Source: Ottelia alismoides
Taxonomy: Eukaryota; Streptophyta; Magnoliopsida; Alismatales; Hydrocharitaceae
DNA: 64,000 nucleotides
Assembly: GCA_037367405.1 (NCBI GenBank)
Contig: JAZKJV010010136.1
Coordinates: forward strand, 124,001 to 188,000
Reading direction: 5' to 3'
Positions 1-11,641 of the stretch are shown piece after piece. Under the pieces are notes generated by a model. It was not told the DNA's origin, did not search any database, and worked only from the letters and a program-made list of their open reading frames with translations. The stretch's first letter is position 1. Each line of letters starts with the position of its first letter. The position numbers were made by a program, and so were the translations under genes.

Positions 1-723
1 AAGCTATCCTATAAGCCCACAGGACTTGATCCAAGATCTGAGACCAGTCCTTCCTGTCTGGGCGGACAAGCTTCTGCAATATGGTTTTCACCTCCCTATT
101 TGACACCTCAGCCATACCATTGGTATGTGGGTGGTAAGGACTCGTGACACGGTGTTCAATGCCGTAATCCTTTAAGAGTTTCTTCACATCTCTGTTTAAA
201 AAGTGGCTACCCCCATCTGATATCAACATTTTTGGGATCCCGAACCTAGAGATGATATGATCTCTAATGAATTTACAGACAGTCCTTCTGTTTGTGGCTC
301 GGGTTGGGATAGCCACCACCCATCTGGATAGATAGTCTACCGCAAGAAGGATATATTCGAATCCGTGGCTAACAGGGAATAGGCCCATGAAGTCGATGCC
401 CCAGGTGTCAAAGACATCACAAATGATGACATGTTGCATTGGCATCTCGTCCTTGGACCCAATGGTTCCTCCCATTCTCTGGCATACTGGGCATGAATTC
501 GCAAAGATGATGGCATCGCGAAACAGAGTCAGCCATTATAAGTCACACTGAAGTACCTTCCATGTGGTCCTCTTCCCGGAACGGTGTCCTCCTACCTCAA
601 GACTATGGCATAGAGAAAGGACACTCTGGTATTCCTCCTGAGGAATACACCGCCTCCAGACACAATCCATTCCTACAAAGAAAAGGATTAGATCCTCCTA
701 GTGGTAATGTCTAGAATCCGATT
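1..723 (-). pseudogene. Integrase of element A (partial, decayed)
   Basis: In minus-strand translation, an H/C zinc-binding region (CHSLEVGGHRSGKRT, later SCPVCQR) is followed by a DDE core: GIDFMG holds the first Asp, ISDGGSHF the second, and NGMAEVSNREVK the catalytic Glu. It continues into DWSQILDQVLWAY and runs off the window start, so the C-terminal domain is not seen. A TAA stop near 541 breaks the zinc region. The enzyme would insert retrotransposon cDNA into chromosomes. All three catalytic acids are still encoded here, unlike in element C. The family assignment is secure; activity is not expected. Confidence 0.9.
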
Positions 724-1250
724 TTAGTCTAGAAAAGGATAGTTCACAATGTTGGCGTACCATGGGAGTGAGTCGACAACAAAAATCGACTCGTCAGGGA
801 AGGAATCTCGAATCGGTGAATCCTCAGAAGCATCAAGATCCTCGAGACGGGAGAGGTGATCAGCGACTACGTTCTTCTTTACAGGTTTATCTTGAATGTT
901 CAAACCAAACTCTTGGATAAGTAGAGTCCACCTAAGAAGATGCGTCTTCGTATCCTTCTTTTCCATTAAATACCTAGCGTTGTATGGTTAGTGAACACAA
1001 TTACCTTGGATCCGATTAAGTGAGATCTGAATTTGTCCAAGGAAAACACTACCGCAGGCATCTCCTTTTCCGTAACTATATAGTTATGCTGAGCAGGATC
1101 AAGCACTTTGCTTGCATAGTGTATGGCAAATGGGACGCCATCCCTCCTCTGTCCTAATAAAGCCCCAACAACAAAGTCTGACGCATCCATCATGATCTCA
1201 AAAGGCAGAGACCAATCTGGGGCTTGTAGGATCGAGGTGTCCATGATCAT
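724..1250 (-). pseudogene. RNase H domain of element A (frameshifted)
   Basis: Two minus-strand reading frames abut here. 1250-966 encodes SLPFEIMMDASDFVVGALLGQ and TEKEMPAVVFSLDKFRSHL, typical of the Ty3/Gypsy RNase H (DASD and TEKE motifs). 966-724 continues with RWTLLIQEFGLNI and NVVADHLSRLEDL, the end of RNase H and the tether to integrase. A frameshift near 966 separates them. RNase H would digest genomic RNA during reverse transcription and cut the PPT primer. The VVADHLSRL segment and the following PWYANIVNY are highly typical of Athila pol. Confidence 0.9.
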
Positions 1251-2210
1251 TCCTTGTAATACCTTAAAGGCCTAGAGATATTTGTGATCAACAATAAACT
1301 CCATGTCCTTGCCTAAAAGCTCAGTTAGAGGTCAGGGTATTTTAGAAAAATCTTTGATAAATCTTCGATGAAATCCGACATGCCCGAGGAAAGATCGAAA
1401 TTGTCTCACGTTGGTTGGTGGCTGGAGTCATCTGATCACATCCACCTTGGCAGGGTCAACCTCCATTCCTCTTTTGGAGATGACATGCCCAACACAATAC
1501 CCTCCGTTACCATGAAGTGACTTTTCCCCCAGGAGAGCACCAGATTGACCTCACAACATCATTTTAGGACTCGATCCAGATTCCTAAGACAATAATCGAA
1601 GGAATCACCATGGATCGAAAAGTCATCCATGAAGACTTTCAGGAATTCATCGACCATTTGGGCGAATACATCAGTCATGCACCTTTGAAAAGTACCATGA
1701 GCATTGCATAACCCGAAAGGCATGCGTCTGAAGGCATAGGTACCAAAGGGACGTGTGAACATGTTCTTTTCCTGGTCCTTCAGAGCTATGGCTACTTGAT
1801 TGAAGGCCGAGAACCCATCCAAGAAGCAGAAGAATTTTTCCCTGCTAATCTCTCCATGATCTGATCAGTAAATAGTAGGGGGAAATGATCCTTCTTCATC
1901 GCAGCATTCAAGCGTTTGTAATCCACACAGACGTGCCACGACGTGGGTACTCACATCACGATTTCCTCTCCGTCTTCATTGGTTGTTGTATGAATTCCCA
2001 ACTTTTTCGGGACAACATGGATTGGGGGCCACCCATTTGGAATCGGAGATGGGATAAATAAAACCCGTGTTGCACCATTTCTCTATCTCCTTTTTCACTA
2101 CCTCTCGTAAATTTGGATTTAACCGGCGTTAGAATTCACGATAGGGTTTAGCCTCATTCTCCAAGTAGATATGGTGCGAACACAAAGCGGGATTTATCCC
2201 GTGGAGATCG
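1251..2210 (-). pseudogene. Reverse transcriptase of element A (frameshifted)
   Basis: The best preserved stretch is 1822-1559: LDGFSAFNQVAIA, RRMPFGLCNAHGTFQRCM, and the polymerase box KVFMDDFSIHG, in which both adjacent aspartates are kept. The N-terminal part up to about 2210 includes NPALCSHHIYLENEAKPYREF, the usual entry to the Athila RT. The thumb and connection (1558-1251) are interrupted by frameshifts and stops. This is a decayed but recognisable RT that once copied the element RNA from a tRNA primer. Family identification is firm. Confidence 0.9.
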
Positions 2211-2632
2211 AAGATGCTCCAGCCTATCGCCTTGCAGTTTTTCTCCAGGATCTCTAGCAAGAAAGATTCCTGCTCCTCGATCAATTGCGAGCTGATGATG
2301 ACCGAATACTTCTTCTCTTGCCCCGCAAGGAAGGCATACTTAAGTGTTGTGGGTAAAGGTTTAAGCTCAGGTAATGTGTGATCATCAAGGAAATCTGGCT
2401 CTGTGTTGTTAATGGCTGGATCTGTCTTTGAAATTGATGCCACCAATTCATTCGGCTCTAGAGTCGGATCGTCAAAGGTTTCCAAGCAATCAGCGAAAGC
2501 CACGTCTGACTCATCATCCTCATCTTCTTATTATCCTAAAGAGGGAAGGACTGACAGTCCCAAGTGATCCTCTAAGTCATCGAATATGTAGGGAGATGCA
2601 TATTGTGAGTTGTACTCATTTATAAGGACCTC
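2129..2632 (-). pseudogene. Protease-RT linker of element A
   Basis: A 124-codon minus-strand reading frame (2503-2129) joins the protease to RT. It begins MAFADCLETFDDPTLEPNEL, has an acidic stretch, and then LKPLPTTLKYAFLAGQEKKYSVIISSQL and LLEILEKNCKAIGWSIFDLHGINPALC. The segment LPTTLKYAFL resembles the conserved block just before RT in Athila/Tat polyproteins. No catalytic function is expected; it is a polyprotein spacer ending in the RT N-terminus. A stop or frameshift near 2525 separates it from the protease frame. Confidence 0.75.
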
Positions 2633-3400
2633 TCAACCTGACTCATGCATAGGATCTTCTCCAAAGGAGAGGGACTCATCGGTGATAGCTGGGTTCTGTC
2701 TCCATGGCCCAACGGTGTCTACATGAATGCAATCTGCTTCAGACGAATAGTACTCGATACTGGATTTTGAATCCGGCCTATGCCTTCTAGACTGCTTCAT
2801 CTCAAGTTCCTCTTCTCTGCCTGGAGTTTGGAACTGAATTTTCCCAATCTTATAATCAAATAAGGCTCCTACTGTTCTGAGGAATGGCCTACCTAATATG
2901 ATCTGGTAATCTCTCCAATTGCGAGGGGTCTCCATATCAAGGATGGTAAATTCCACCATGTACTCCTGACCCTTGACTTTTATGACAACATTCCTCAATT
3001 CTCATTGGGACCTCTTAGTTGATTTGTCAGCAAACTGAAGTAGGGCTCTAGATTTCCTAAGAGGTCTGAGATTAAGCCTCTCATAGAAGACTGTAGGCAT
3101 TAAGTTAATCGAGGATCCGTTGTCAAGGAGAGTGCCTGCAAATGCAGTGTCATCAACGTGACTCACAACATAATGTGCACCGATGTCTCTTCATTTCCTC
3201 GGAAACGAATTCTTTATTGCACAAGTAGTGGATACCAACAGAATGTGTTTCTCAACATGGCTTTTGGTCTTCCTGCTAACCCTAGTAGGTTTGCATCTCA
3301 CCTTAAGGTATTTCTGAAATGCAGGTGTCATCTCCACGTACTTGTCGAAAGAGATTGTGACCTTTATGTGTTTATTGCAAAACTTTGCCATCTCAGGGTC
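2633..3400 (-). pseudogene. Aspartic protease of element A (one stop, one frameshift)
   Basis: From high to low coordinate there is a basic pre-protease segment (3391-3191, with VEKHILLVSTTCAIKN), then AHYVVSHVDD and the active-site region LLDNGSSINLMP near 3120, then a flap-like LLQFADKSTKR. After one in-frame stop near 3000, the C-terminal part (2998-2633) reads LRNVVIKVKGQEYMVEFTILDME and IILGRPFLRTVGALFDYKIGKIQF. The catalytic motif is DNGSS, where the family usually has D-x-G-A/S-S. The protease would process the Gag-Pol polyprotein. The region is recognisable but inactivated. Confidence 0.85.
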
Positions 3401-3499
3401 ATCTTTTTGTATTTTTTGGTTTTCTTCTTTCCACCCTTAAGAGCTCGGGGGAAAGGGATTATTGATGCTAACTCAGATTTTGAAACTGAAAGATTTTCA

Positions 3500-4690
3500 T
3501 TTAAACTAGGAACTGAGTTCCGTACATGACTCCGAAACTGCAACTGACTCGAACTCTGACTCTGACAATGATGAAGAGAAAGTTTCTGTTGCGAGACCGG
3601 TGATGCATTCTCCGCGACTTTAGGGATATCGTCCTTAGATGGAGGTGCGGGCTCTTCGTCAATCTCGTCTGACTCATTGATGGTGCGGTTCTCCTGCTTC
3701 TTGGAGGACTCAAAAGTCCTCTTATTCTACCAGTGGTGGTGGTGGTGGTGCTACTCAGCTTCCAAGTTCTCCTCAGGTAGAGACTTGGTGGCTTCTTCCT
3801 CTGGTGCCCGTGCCCGATCAAGTATGATCACGGTCCTTCCGCTCCTGAGGGGTATATGGTTAACATTATCGTACAAAAGGATCTCATGTTCATATAATGA
3901 ATTATCTGAATAGTATACCTGATCTCGTGGTCGGTTCTGGCCTTGATTCAAGCTATCCGGGTTAGCATGAACCTGGGCAGGAATTGGAGTCTTTGGCGTC
4001 GTTTGCTGGTTCTGGATACAAGAGACACGATTCAAATCGATTCTCATATCTAGATAATCATTCTGAATTTGTTGGATCCTATCAATCAGGGTCTGTATCG
4101 CTAAGGTGTGGGACTCCAATTCACTAGTGGGTTGGGCTCGCTGACACGGGGATGAGTTTCTGTAATGGCCCTGTTGGCCATGCCGGTATTGTTGCTGCTA
4201 ATGGGGAGGTGCGGGCCCTACTGGCTTGAGTGGAATGTGTGTTGCTGCTACGGGTGTTGCTTAGGCTGGTATCCTTATCCGGGCTAGGACTATACGAAGA
4301 GCGGTACGGGGACAGAGCTGGTTTCTTGGTAAGCTAGGGAAGGTCGGTGTAGCTGACCGTTCCCCATCCCTGACTGTCTGGCAACTGGGTCATGGCTGTA
4401 CCACATCCCGTTGATCTTGAACACCTGTGGAGGCTCCTCGTATCCTGTCTCCACTTGTGGGGATGCGTGATGCTCCTGCTGAGTGTAGGTTTGCTCTTCT
4501 ACTCTATCATTCTGAGGCCCCGGTGCATGTTCCTGTACAATATGAACTCGATGCATAGGTACAGGTGGTGCAGAAGGGGCAGGTAGTCGTATCTTGGATA
4601 CCCTCTCAGTAAGTTCCTCCACTTGTTTCGGCAATCGCGGGAGTGACTGAAGGTCAGTGACCCTCTTGTGAATCTACTCGACCATCTAGA
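3500..4690 (-). pseudogene. Gag C-terminal region of element A
   Basis: Two broken minus-strand frames are seen. 4634-4290 includes VFKINGMWYSHDPVARQSGMGN and is rich in Gln and Pro. 4119-3751 starts MESHTLAIQTLIDRIQQIQN (a probable short coiled coil) and ends NHIPLRSGRTVIILDRARAP. The LRSG[KR] sequence followed by a charged tail is a hallmark of the C-terminal Gag of Athila elements. 3720-3500 shifts frame and is low complexity, including a GTG trinucleotide run at about 3732-3750. The core capsid domain of this copy is missing, because the junction with A2 lies just upstream. Confidence 0.7.
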
Positions 4691-4829
4691 AGATGTGAAG
4701 GTGGTGTTGTTGCAAGCAGTAGGTGATGTAGAGGTGTAGGAAGTCTGAATCAATGGTTATCTGAACAATCGGTATCTTATGTATAGTAGAGAGATGTGAC
4801 TCAATTGTCTCTCGAAGGTCTTGACTATC

Positions 4830-5420
4830 TGTGACTATACAGACTATCATGTGTCCTCAAAGATTGGGTGAGGTCAGAGTGCTCCCAATGCATTTAAATC
4901 GATATGTGGAGTCTCGCAATCTATAGTTGCCTTAGCCAAGGATAAGAACATCTGTTAGAGAATGATCGGAGACTGAGTGAACTCTCCTCAGTGTTCAATG
5001 TCAATGACTGTGAAGTCTACCTAAGGTAGAGCACCTTGGAAAGTAATGATGATTGAAATAGTTCCTCTCGACCATTTTATAGAACGATCACAAAACTAAC
5101 GATCTCTCTTGACTTCTTAGCAGATCCGAGTTTGAGCTTGGCAAATATAGATGTTGAGAGTATATTTATCGGCATGTCATCATCGATTCTTGCTTGGGTG
5201 GAGGTAGTGTTTTTGATTTCACAATCAGTCCTAGGCAACCACTTCACTCTGCGGCTTTTTGGTTTTTCTCCCTATCAGAAAAGAGGTGGCCATAGACACT
5301 ATGTGTCTCTCAGTCCTTGTTCTCTTATTACCTAACCTTTTAGGCATTAATTTACATCTCACAAATCTTTTAAGGTCGGGAAAGTGTTCAATGTACATTA
5401 TTAAGGTAAGCTCAAAAATT
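4830..5420 (-). pseudogene. Second protease remnant (element A2)
   Basis: On the minus strand the basic pre-protease block is read from about 5400 (HFPDLKRFVRCKLMPKRLG, RTERHIVSMATSFLIGRKT). Then comes a decayed active-site region (MPINILSTSIFAKLKLG, near 5180-5130) and a C-terminal part with stops (ATIDCETPHIDLNALGAL, near 4900). Element A already has its own protease at 2633-3400, so this is a second element joined to A. The closest relative in the window is the protease of element G (38270-38880). It is non-functional. Confidence 0.65.
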
Positions 5421-5429
5421 AAATTTCTA

Positions 5430-7250
5430 TTAAGTACTTACCAAAGTGCAGGGTCTAATTTTTTTAATTATTTTCCATTTTCAATTTTTATGGTGTATTT
5501 TGATTTTCATTTTTGTCTCTTTAGAGGTGAATAAGGAATAGGATAATGTACATACTCTAATTTGGAGGGAAAGTGGTTAGTAGCAGTGGGAGGTAGAAGA
5601 GACTCCAGTTGTACATGACGCATGGTCAATCTAGTGTCTTCTAGGGTTTCAAACTTTAATCCACAAAATCCATGATCCACTTTCAACCTTGGACTCTTGA
5701 TCAGTCTATAAATTTCATCCTCTAGTAAGTTCTCATGACACATCATGAGAGAAGTACGCTAACTTGGAGGATAATACTGACAACTAAGGCTCTTTTACTC
5801 AATACACCTTGAGTCATGTATGTAATTTGGGTTTGGTATGGCACACTTGTATAGAAGCTATAGCTCGGAGCCTCATAATATGGAGTTAATAGATAGGGAT
5901 TTGTAGATCGTTCGCATTAATCCAATCCATGTGTGTGTTGGCTATTCGAATGAGTGATATGAAGGCTGGTCAATGTATTCTTTATTACTCAGGTCAATCA
6001 AGTCAGGAAGATCATTGGGTGAAAGCCTCTACATTTGGTTTGTTTGGTCTATTATGTTGTACCCTAAGGTTAAATTGGTATGTGTATAGGTTTGTTGTCC
6101 GGTCCCAACTTGAGGTGAGACTGAGGTCTGTGGGGGTTACTGATTATGCTAATCATTCATCTCAGCAGTCGCTTGCTCTTCGATTTGTTCATTGATTCCA
6201 ACAAGGGGATGTGAATATGGTGAGTCAATCTAGGGTGGATGTGGATCAGGGGTGTAAGAATGTGGGGTAGGTAAGAAGGACGAAGAAGTGGAGAAGTCAG
6301 TCAAAGTTCTGACTTTATGGTTAGGGTGTGGGTATGAGGGAGAACAATAGGATGGAGATGTTCAAAATATTGTCAAAGCGGAGTGATATGAATATGATGA
6401 CCAATATTCCGACATCTTTGAAAAGAGATTGGAAAATGAAGCAGATCGAGAAAGAAAGTGTGCAGGTGCACTGAATAACACACAAACAGAGAAACACAAG
6501 AGCAAACCCTAAGTTCACCTACTCAACACAGTGATGGTTGCAAGAGTCCTGACCGTTTACCTTTCCAAGTTTATTTAGATGATAAATCAAGATATACACC
6601 CAATTATTCAAGTCTTATAAGTAGGTTTTGGGAACTATCCGAGGAATAAGTCCTCACCTCTCAACGATCACAATAGCACAAGAATAATGAATGTTTTAAT
6701 CACCCAAAAACAAGTGTTAATTTTAGTCAATTTCTTTTGGTCAACTCTGATTAGCATTCCCGATTTTAAGTTCAATTATCACTTGATTAATCGACCAAAT
6801 GGGACATGCCTAACGACCTGTCCCGATTTCTTTTTAACCTAAGTTTCAAAAATAAGAGGAAGCTAGTCGAGAAAAATCGATGCAAATAGTGAAATCAATT
6901 ATGCATGCCCCGTTGAGAAGACTTACAATGATACGTGTACTCTACATGTAGGATGCAACGTAGAATAGAAAATTTATGCTATATGAATGCAAATAAGAAA
7001 ATTGTTCCTAGATAGACATCTCTATTAGTGAGTGATGAACAAATTAGTTTGGACTAATAGCTCTACGGTCTAAGTGTGTCTCGTTAAATGTGATGTGTGG
7101 TACTAAAGATTACGAGGACAAGCAATAAAAGTATTCTTGTAGAATTCTCTAAGAGATGCGAGTGCAAATCCGATTCTACGTCAATCAACCACATGATCAC
7201 AGACGGGTCAAATGTCCAGTCCTTATACAAGTGTGAACTCTCAAACAAGA
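5430..7250 (-). pseudogene. Gag remains and 5' leader of element A2
   Basis: No intact Gag domain is left. One short minus-strand frame (5746-5507, rich in Leu, Lys and Pro) is the only open stretch. From about 6480 the DNA aligns by eye with the gag-leader boundary of elements B (about 16150) and G (about 39720): a run with CAAACCCTAAGTTCACC-like sequence, then an AT-rich leader containing the sequence GCATGCCTAACGACC-like block near 6820. The leader stops near 7250, before any PBS can be found, so about 0.3-0.4 kb plus the LTR start are missing. Confidence 0.55.
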
Positions 7251-7262
7251 GCTGATGTAAAG

Positions 7263-7425
7263 AAAAAATTACCTAATTTATTGCAACATAATAACTAAAA
7301 AAATGCCCTCAAAAATTTAAAAATTATTATGTTCAATAATTTAGGTAATTTTTTGAAGGGCATTTTTTAATTATTATACTGCAATAATTAATTTAGGTAA
7401 TTTTTTATTTAGGTAATTTGAAGCA
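7263..7425. repeat. AT-rich foldback (MITE-like) repeat
   Basis: AAAAAATTACCTAATTTATT at 7263 is matched in inverted form by ATTTAGGTAATTTTTT near 7390-7406. An inner pair (AAATGCCCTC near 7301; GAAGGGCATTTTTT near 7355) extends the fold. A second partial copy of TTTAGGTAATTTTTT lies at 7340-7354, so the unit is partly duplicated. It sits where the A2 leader ends and a GC-rich LTR fragment begins. It has the size and fold of a miniature inverted-repeat element, but no clear TSD was identified. Confidence 0.5.
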
Positions 7426-7806
7426 CGCCGCAGTGGCGCTGGGAGGGTGTCGTGTTTGGAGGGCTGGAGGGCCTACCCATGCAGGATGATGGAGGAAGAC
7501 TGTGGGAAGGTGACTAGAGCTATGGCAGAGGGGGCCGTTTGTGCAGTGATGCAGGAGTAGGCAGAGGTGGCTGCCACACTGGTGGTGGAGGATGGCCAAA
7601 GCGGTGGGGCGCATGCAGAGGATAAGCGAGGGGGCTGTAGGGGCGAATATGCTTCTTCTCCTATGTTTTTTATTTCTATTTTTTAGTTTTTGTGATATTT
7701 TATATTTTCTGAAGCTAAGATAAAAAATAAAAAAAATAAAAAATGGTGGTAGAGGGGAATGACGAAGATGATAATCGAGGTGATGGTGATGGTATGACTA
7801 GGGTGG
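7426..7806 (-). repeat. Left part of a decayed LTR (GC-rich island), interrupted by element B
   Basis: A GC-rich stretch (7426-7650) is followed by AT-rich sequence up to the GGTGG target site of element B. Other LTRs in this window have the same build: a GC island in an AT-rich LTR. The sequence resumes at 21185 with AT-rich DNA and LTR-end modules. I infer one LTR, probably the 5' LTR of A2, split by B. The 69-codon reading frame here (7614-7405, minus) is not recognisable and is probably chance. Confidence 0.45.
7802..7806. repeat. Target-site duplication of element B (left copy)
   Basis: GGTGG lies immediately before the LTR start TGGTAACTCAG at 7807. The same GGTGG lies at 21185-21189, directly after the other LTR. 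A 5-bp duplication is typical for Ty3/Gypsy integrase. Confidence 0.85.
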
Positions 7807-10800
7807 TGGTAACTCAGATTTTGCGAGGGTCTAAATATGTCTCACACAAGGTGGAGACAAAGTCGTTGTGGCGACCGCTCACGAAACCCAGGTTAGTCAA
7901 CAAGTAACCCATGACAATTAAATCATGCAATGAAAGAAAATGTGGAGTTAAAATTTATTATAACTCTACAAAATATGTGTATAGTGCAAGTATGTAGAGT
8001 GTCGAACACAGGGTGCAGATAGGATAGATCGAAAAATAATGCGGTGAATGTGATCAAATGTCTACAAATATGCTATTTTTATAGGTTTTTAATTTTCTAT
8101 TTTTTGTTTAGTTTATATTTTTATATTCTGATTTTTAATTATCTGATTTTATATTTGCTTTTTATACTTTATATTTTTTTTAAATTTTCTTTTTCTTTTA
8201 ATAAAGATATAAAGCTAGATAGGATATATATATATATACAATAGATAAAAGAGAGGTAAAAATAGAGAAAAATAGTCAAATACAGGAAGTAAAATATTTT
8301 TGGGCTTTTTATATTTCTCTAATGTTTTTGTGATTTTTCTATGTTTTTCCTATTTTTTTGGTACTTTTAAAGTCAAAAATACTAGAAAACAGTGAACTAA
8401 ATTGCTGGCCAAAATTAAAATGTGGATGAAAATTATTAAACAATGTCCAAAATTCCTCAAATTAATTTTAACATAATGGTAACAGAATAGGAAAAATTCA
8501 GAAACTGAAATTGTATTTTTAGGGTTTTGTAGAATTTTTAAGATTTTTATGAACATTTTAGGGGTTTTGCAATTTTTAGGTGTTTTCTTTTGAAATTTTT
8601 AATGATTTTTGGTATGAAGTTCAAACACACATAAATAAAGAAAATGTAATTTTTTGGATTTTTTCAAAAACTTTTTCTGATTTTTTTGTATTTTCTAATG
8701 CAAACAGTGCTGAAAATGCCTATTTTCGATTTTTTATAAATATGAAAATGCAATAAAAATGCAAACTAAAAATATGGAGTTAAACTACAATGCAACAGGA
8801 GATTAAGGCATTTTTTGGTAATATTTCAAGTCAAAATATGCATGAAATAAACGCATGCATCCAAGAAAAAATACAATAATGGCAAGGGCATAAATGTAAA
8901 TACACAAAAGTCCAAGGGACAACTTGCAAATATTCCAAAAGTATACAACGTTAAACACAATTTTCTGGACTAAATATAAATACCCAAACCCGATGGGGGG
9001 TTTCTGCAAAATTTCTAAACTCACGCGCACGGGGCACGTGACCTAGCAGGGATATTTTTGCAATTTTACAAAGTTCCTGGGACTCATAAGTAATTTTACC
9101 AAAATATTACAACGGAAATCAAAACTTCATGGACTGGAATGAAATAAGCAAACCCCAGGGGGTTACTTGCAAAATGCCAATCACCCCACGTGAACGGGTC
9201 ACGTGAGGTGACGTGGACGAGACCTAAATGCAAATATTAAAAATATGGGGTCTAGATGCAAATATTACATAAATATTTAAACTACAAATGAAATTTTATG
9301 GACTAAGATGAAATATACAAAATAGCTTGGTTGAAAGTGCAAAATTCCCAACATGTGCGCGATCGAACGGCGGAGAGCCGCTCACTTATCCACATGGCGC
9401 GCATACAACGTGCGATAATGGTTCGGTGATGAGTGGCCTGGATCGGATCTGGTGAGGAGATCGATGGTCGATGCGGGCCTAGATCGGACGATTGCTGATC
9501 GAACTGGAGCGAGCCTCTGATCGGACAGTGGAGAAGCGAGGTGGAAGAACAGGGAAGAACGCCGACGAGGCGAACATCCCTGAGCTCGATCTCGGGCCTC
9601 CGGCGGTCTGGAAGAGTGCAAAATAGCCGAGGTACTCCTGGGAGGTCAGGCTAGGTGCTGGAGGATCCAGGTTTGTTAAAGGAGCGTTGTGGTGATGGCA
9701 CAATGGCGGCGAAACTTGGAGGTCCAGGTATCCCCGGCGAAGTATGCAAAATGGTCCCCAGGTGCTTTGAATGCGCTTTGACCTGCAAAAAAGGGGTGAG
9801 AGGGTCCAAGGCAAACTGCCTGGACCCCGCGGAGGTGCGAAGGTGGTCGGATGAAGGTGGAGCGGCAACTTGGATTTTCGGTCGGTGGTGTACTCCGGCG
9901 AGGGGGTGCGATTGGGCGAATGGAACTCGAAGAGCTAAGGGGGAAAAGATCCTAGAACTACCGGGAATAAAAAGAACACACAGGAAGGGGAAAAGGGGTA
10001 TACCTCGATGGCTAGAAATCAGAGGAAACCTCGACGGCGAGGTATGCCGGAGGTGATGGAGACCGCCCTGGTCCACACCGCGACTCACCAACGGGCCCTG
10101 GAGGTAGCCTGTCACTCTAGCTCGCACGGGCACTCGAAAGGAGGGGCAAGTTTCGGTCCGAAGGGGTTCAAAATTGAGCTCGAAGGTGCGGGTCCGATAT
10201 ATACATGGTGATGGCGTCTCCTTCAAGTGAGGTCCACGTGCGAATGATGGAGATATGGCGAGATTGGAGCGCTCGGTGCGGATCAGTGATGATCAAGGAA
10301 GGAGTTCCAAGAAGGAAGCGAGGCCCGAGGGAGAAGGGATCGAGCTCCAAAAAAACATGAGTTGGGCAAAAACTCGGGTGTCAGAAGCTGGCTGGCCTCG
10401 GTCAGGGAGTTGATCGAGGTCAACAAACGACCAACGTTGGTTAGTCCACGTTGACCAATCAGAAAAATGTTGGTCAAACTTATTTGAAAATTTAAAATAA
10501 AATAGTAAATGATTTTATTATTTTAGGTTATAAAATAAAAAATATTCCTTATTTTATAAAGATTTTTATGGTGATTTTTATTTATTTTTCTGAGGTATAA
10601 AAATACAAGTTACCTTTTTAGGCCTATATAGGTACATGTATCTATGTATTAATATTTTATTTTTGTTTTTTTGATTTTATTAATTTTTTTATTATTTTAT
10701 AAATTTACCACTTTCTTTTGGGATGTAATAATATTTTTATTTTATTTTTCTGATGTGTTTTGTGCACTTGATAAATTAAGGATATATATAGTATAGGTAC

Positions 10801-11605
10801 AAGTGTAGGTATTTTCCCTATGTGTGAAATATAAGTAATTTCTTTTAATGTTTCTTTAATGTTTTATTCTTGTTTTAATGTACACACATACTATGGATAA
10901 TATATACAAATTTACAAAAATATAAAATTATGGAGATATTGAATAATAAATAAAATAAACATTTTAATCAGTATAGGTATACTATAGGGGTCCAAAACCT
11001 CACTTTCAAACCGTAGCTCCGTAAAATATGAAACCACCTCCATTAAATAGACTATTTAAAATTATATACAATTAAAGTGAGTTTGATACTTTTTGACTTT
11101 TATTTGAGAGATATATGTCTAGGAAGTTAGGATTTTGGAATCATATTCAGACCATAACTTGGTATATGTACATTGTTTTTTTAGTAAAGTAAATGTTGTA
11201 TTTTTCTTTATTTAATTATCTACAACTTTCATGTACAAAGTTTATTGATTTGGAGTATAAAAAGTGGAACTACAAATAGGTCCCAAAAATGAATAAAGAC
11301 TGAATAAAAATGAAATGGAATTTTATTGGTATTGTTGCCCTTATCTCCCCCTACTTTATTTCTTGTCGATCTATTCATCTAGATGCCTATGTCTCGGGGT
11401 TTTGGGTCATAAAATATTTACAATAATTTATTCTTTTTCTTTTCTTTTCTTTATTCTATAATTTTGGCTTTAAAACTGTATTTTATACAATTTTATACAC
11501 ACATGCATGGATGCTAAAATGTATGAATTAAGGGTTTTTACATGCATTTGCCAGGGTTTTGAGGCCAAAATGATAGAATAAAGATGAGGAGATGTGGATT
11601 CATAA
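7807..11605 (-). repeat. 3' LTR of element B
   Basis: It starts TGGTAACTCAGATTTTGCGA on the plus strand and ends GATTCATAA at 11605, next to the PPT. It is 3,799 bp long. Layout on the plus strand: AT-rich start, GC-rich island (about 9360-10480), AT-rich remainder, a conserved CTCCCCCTACTTTATT block at about 11345, and the end. The GC island holds open frames of up to 191 codons (10226-9651, minus), but these are not shared in frame with the other LTR and resemble no protein I know. Confidence 0.9.
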
Positions 11606-11641
11606 TCCCCCTATACTTTACCTTTGCTAGTCCCTAGCAAA
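11606..11641 (-). promoter_or_regulatory. Polypurine tract and adjoining hairpin of element B
   Basis: In minus-strand sense, AAAGTATAGGGGGA touches the LTR end. It is the expected plus-strand primer for reverse transcription. Directly upstream in the transcript is a perfect 8-bp hairpin (TTTGCTAG / CTAGCAAA with a 3-nt loop, 11623-11641). The same pairing is kept in elements F and G, with different bases in G. Confidence 0.8.

Larger units (their letters stand above)
1..4700 (-). mobile_element. Element A: decayed autonomous Athila-type Ty3/Gypsy retrotransposon (partial)
   Basis: Read on the minus strand, the order is gag C-terminus (about 4690-3500), protease (3400-2633), linker (2630-2129), RT (2210-1251), RNase H (1250-724) and integrase (723-1). 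This is the Ty3/Gypsy order, with RNase H ahead of integrase. The 3' end of integrase and the 3' LTR lie beyond the window start. Each domain is broken by several stops or frameshifts, so the copy is dead. The right end is an abrupt junction near 4700 with a second element (A2) that carries its own protease remnant. The exact junction cannot be fixed by eye. Confidence 0.85.

Noticed and set aside
3732..3750. GTG repeat, and GA, TA and TAAA runs elsewhere
   Set aside because: Ordinary microsatellites, mentioned with the elements that hold them and not treated as separate findings.
9651..10226. 191-codon minus-strand reading frame in the GC-rich part of the B 3' LTR
   Set aside because: Several frames on both strands are open in the same GC-rich stretch, the frame is broken in the other LTR (19258-19512 gives only a short piece), and no known domain is visible.
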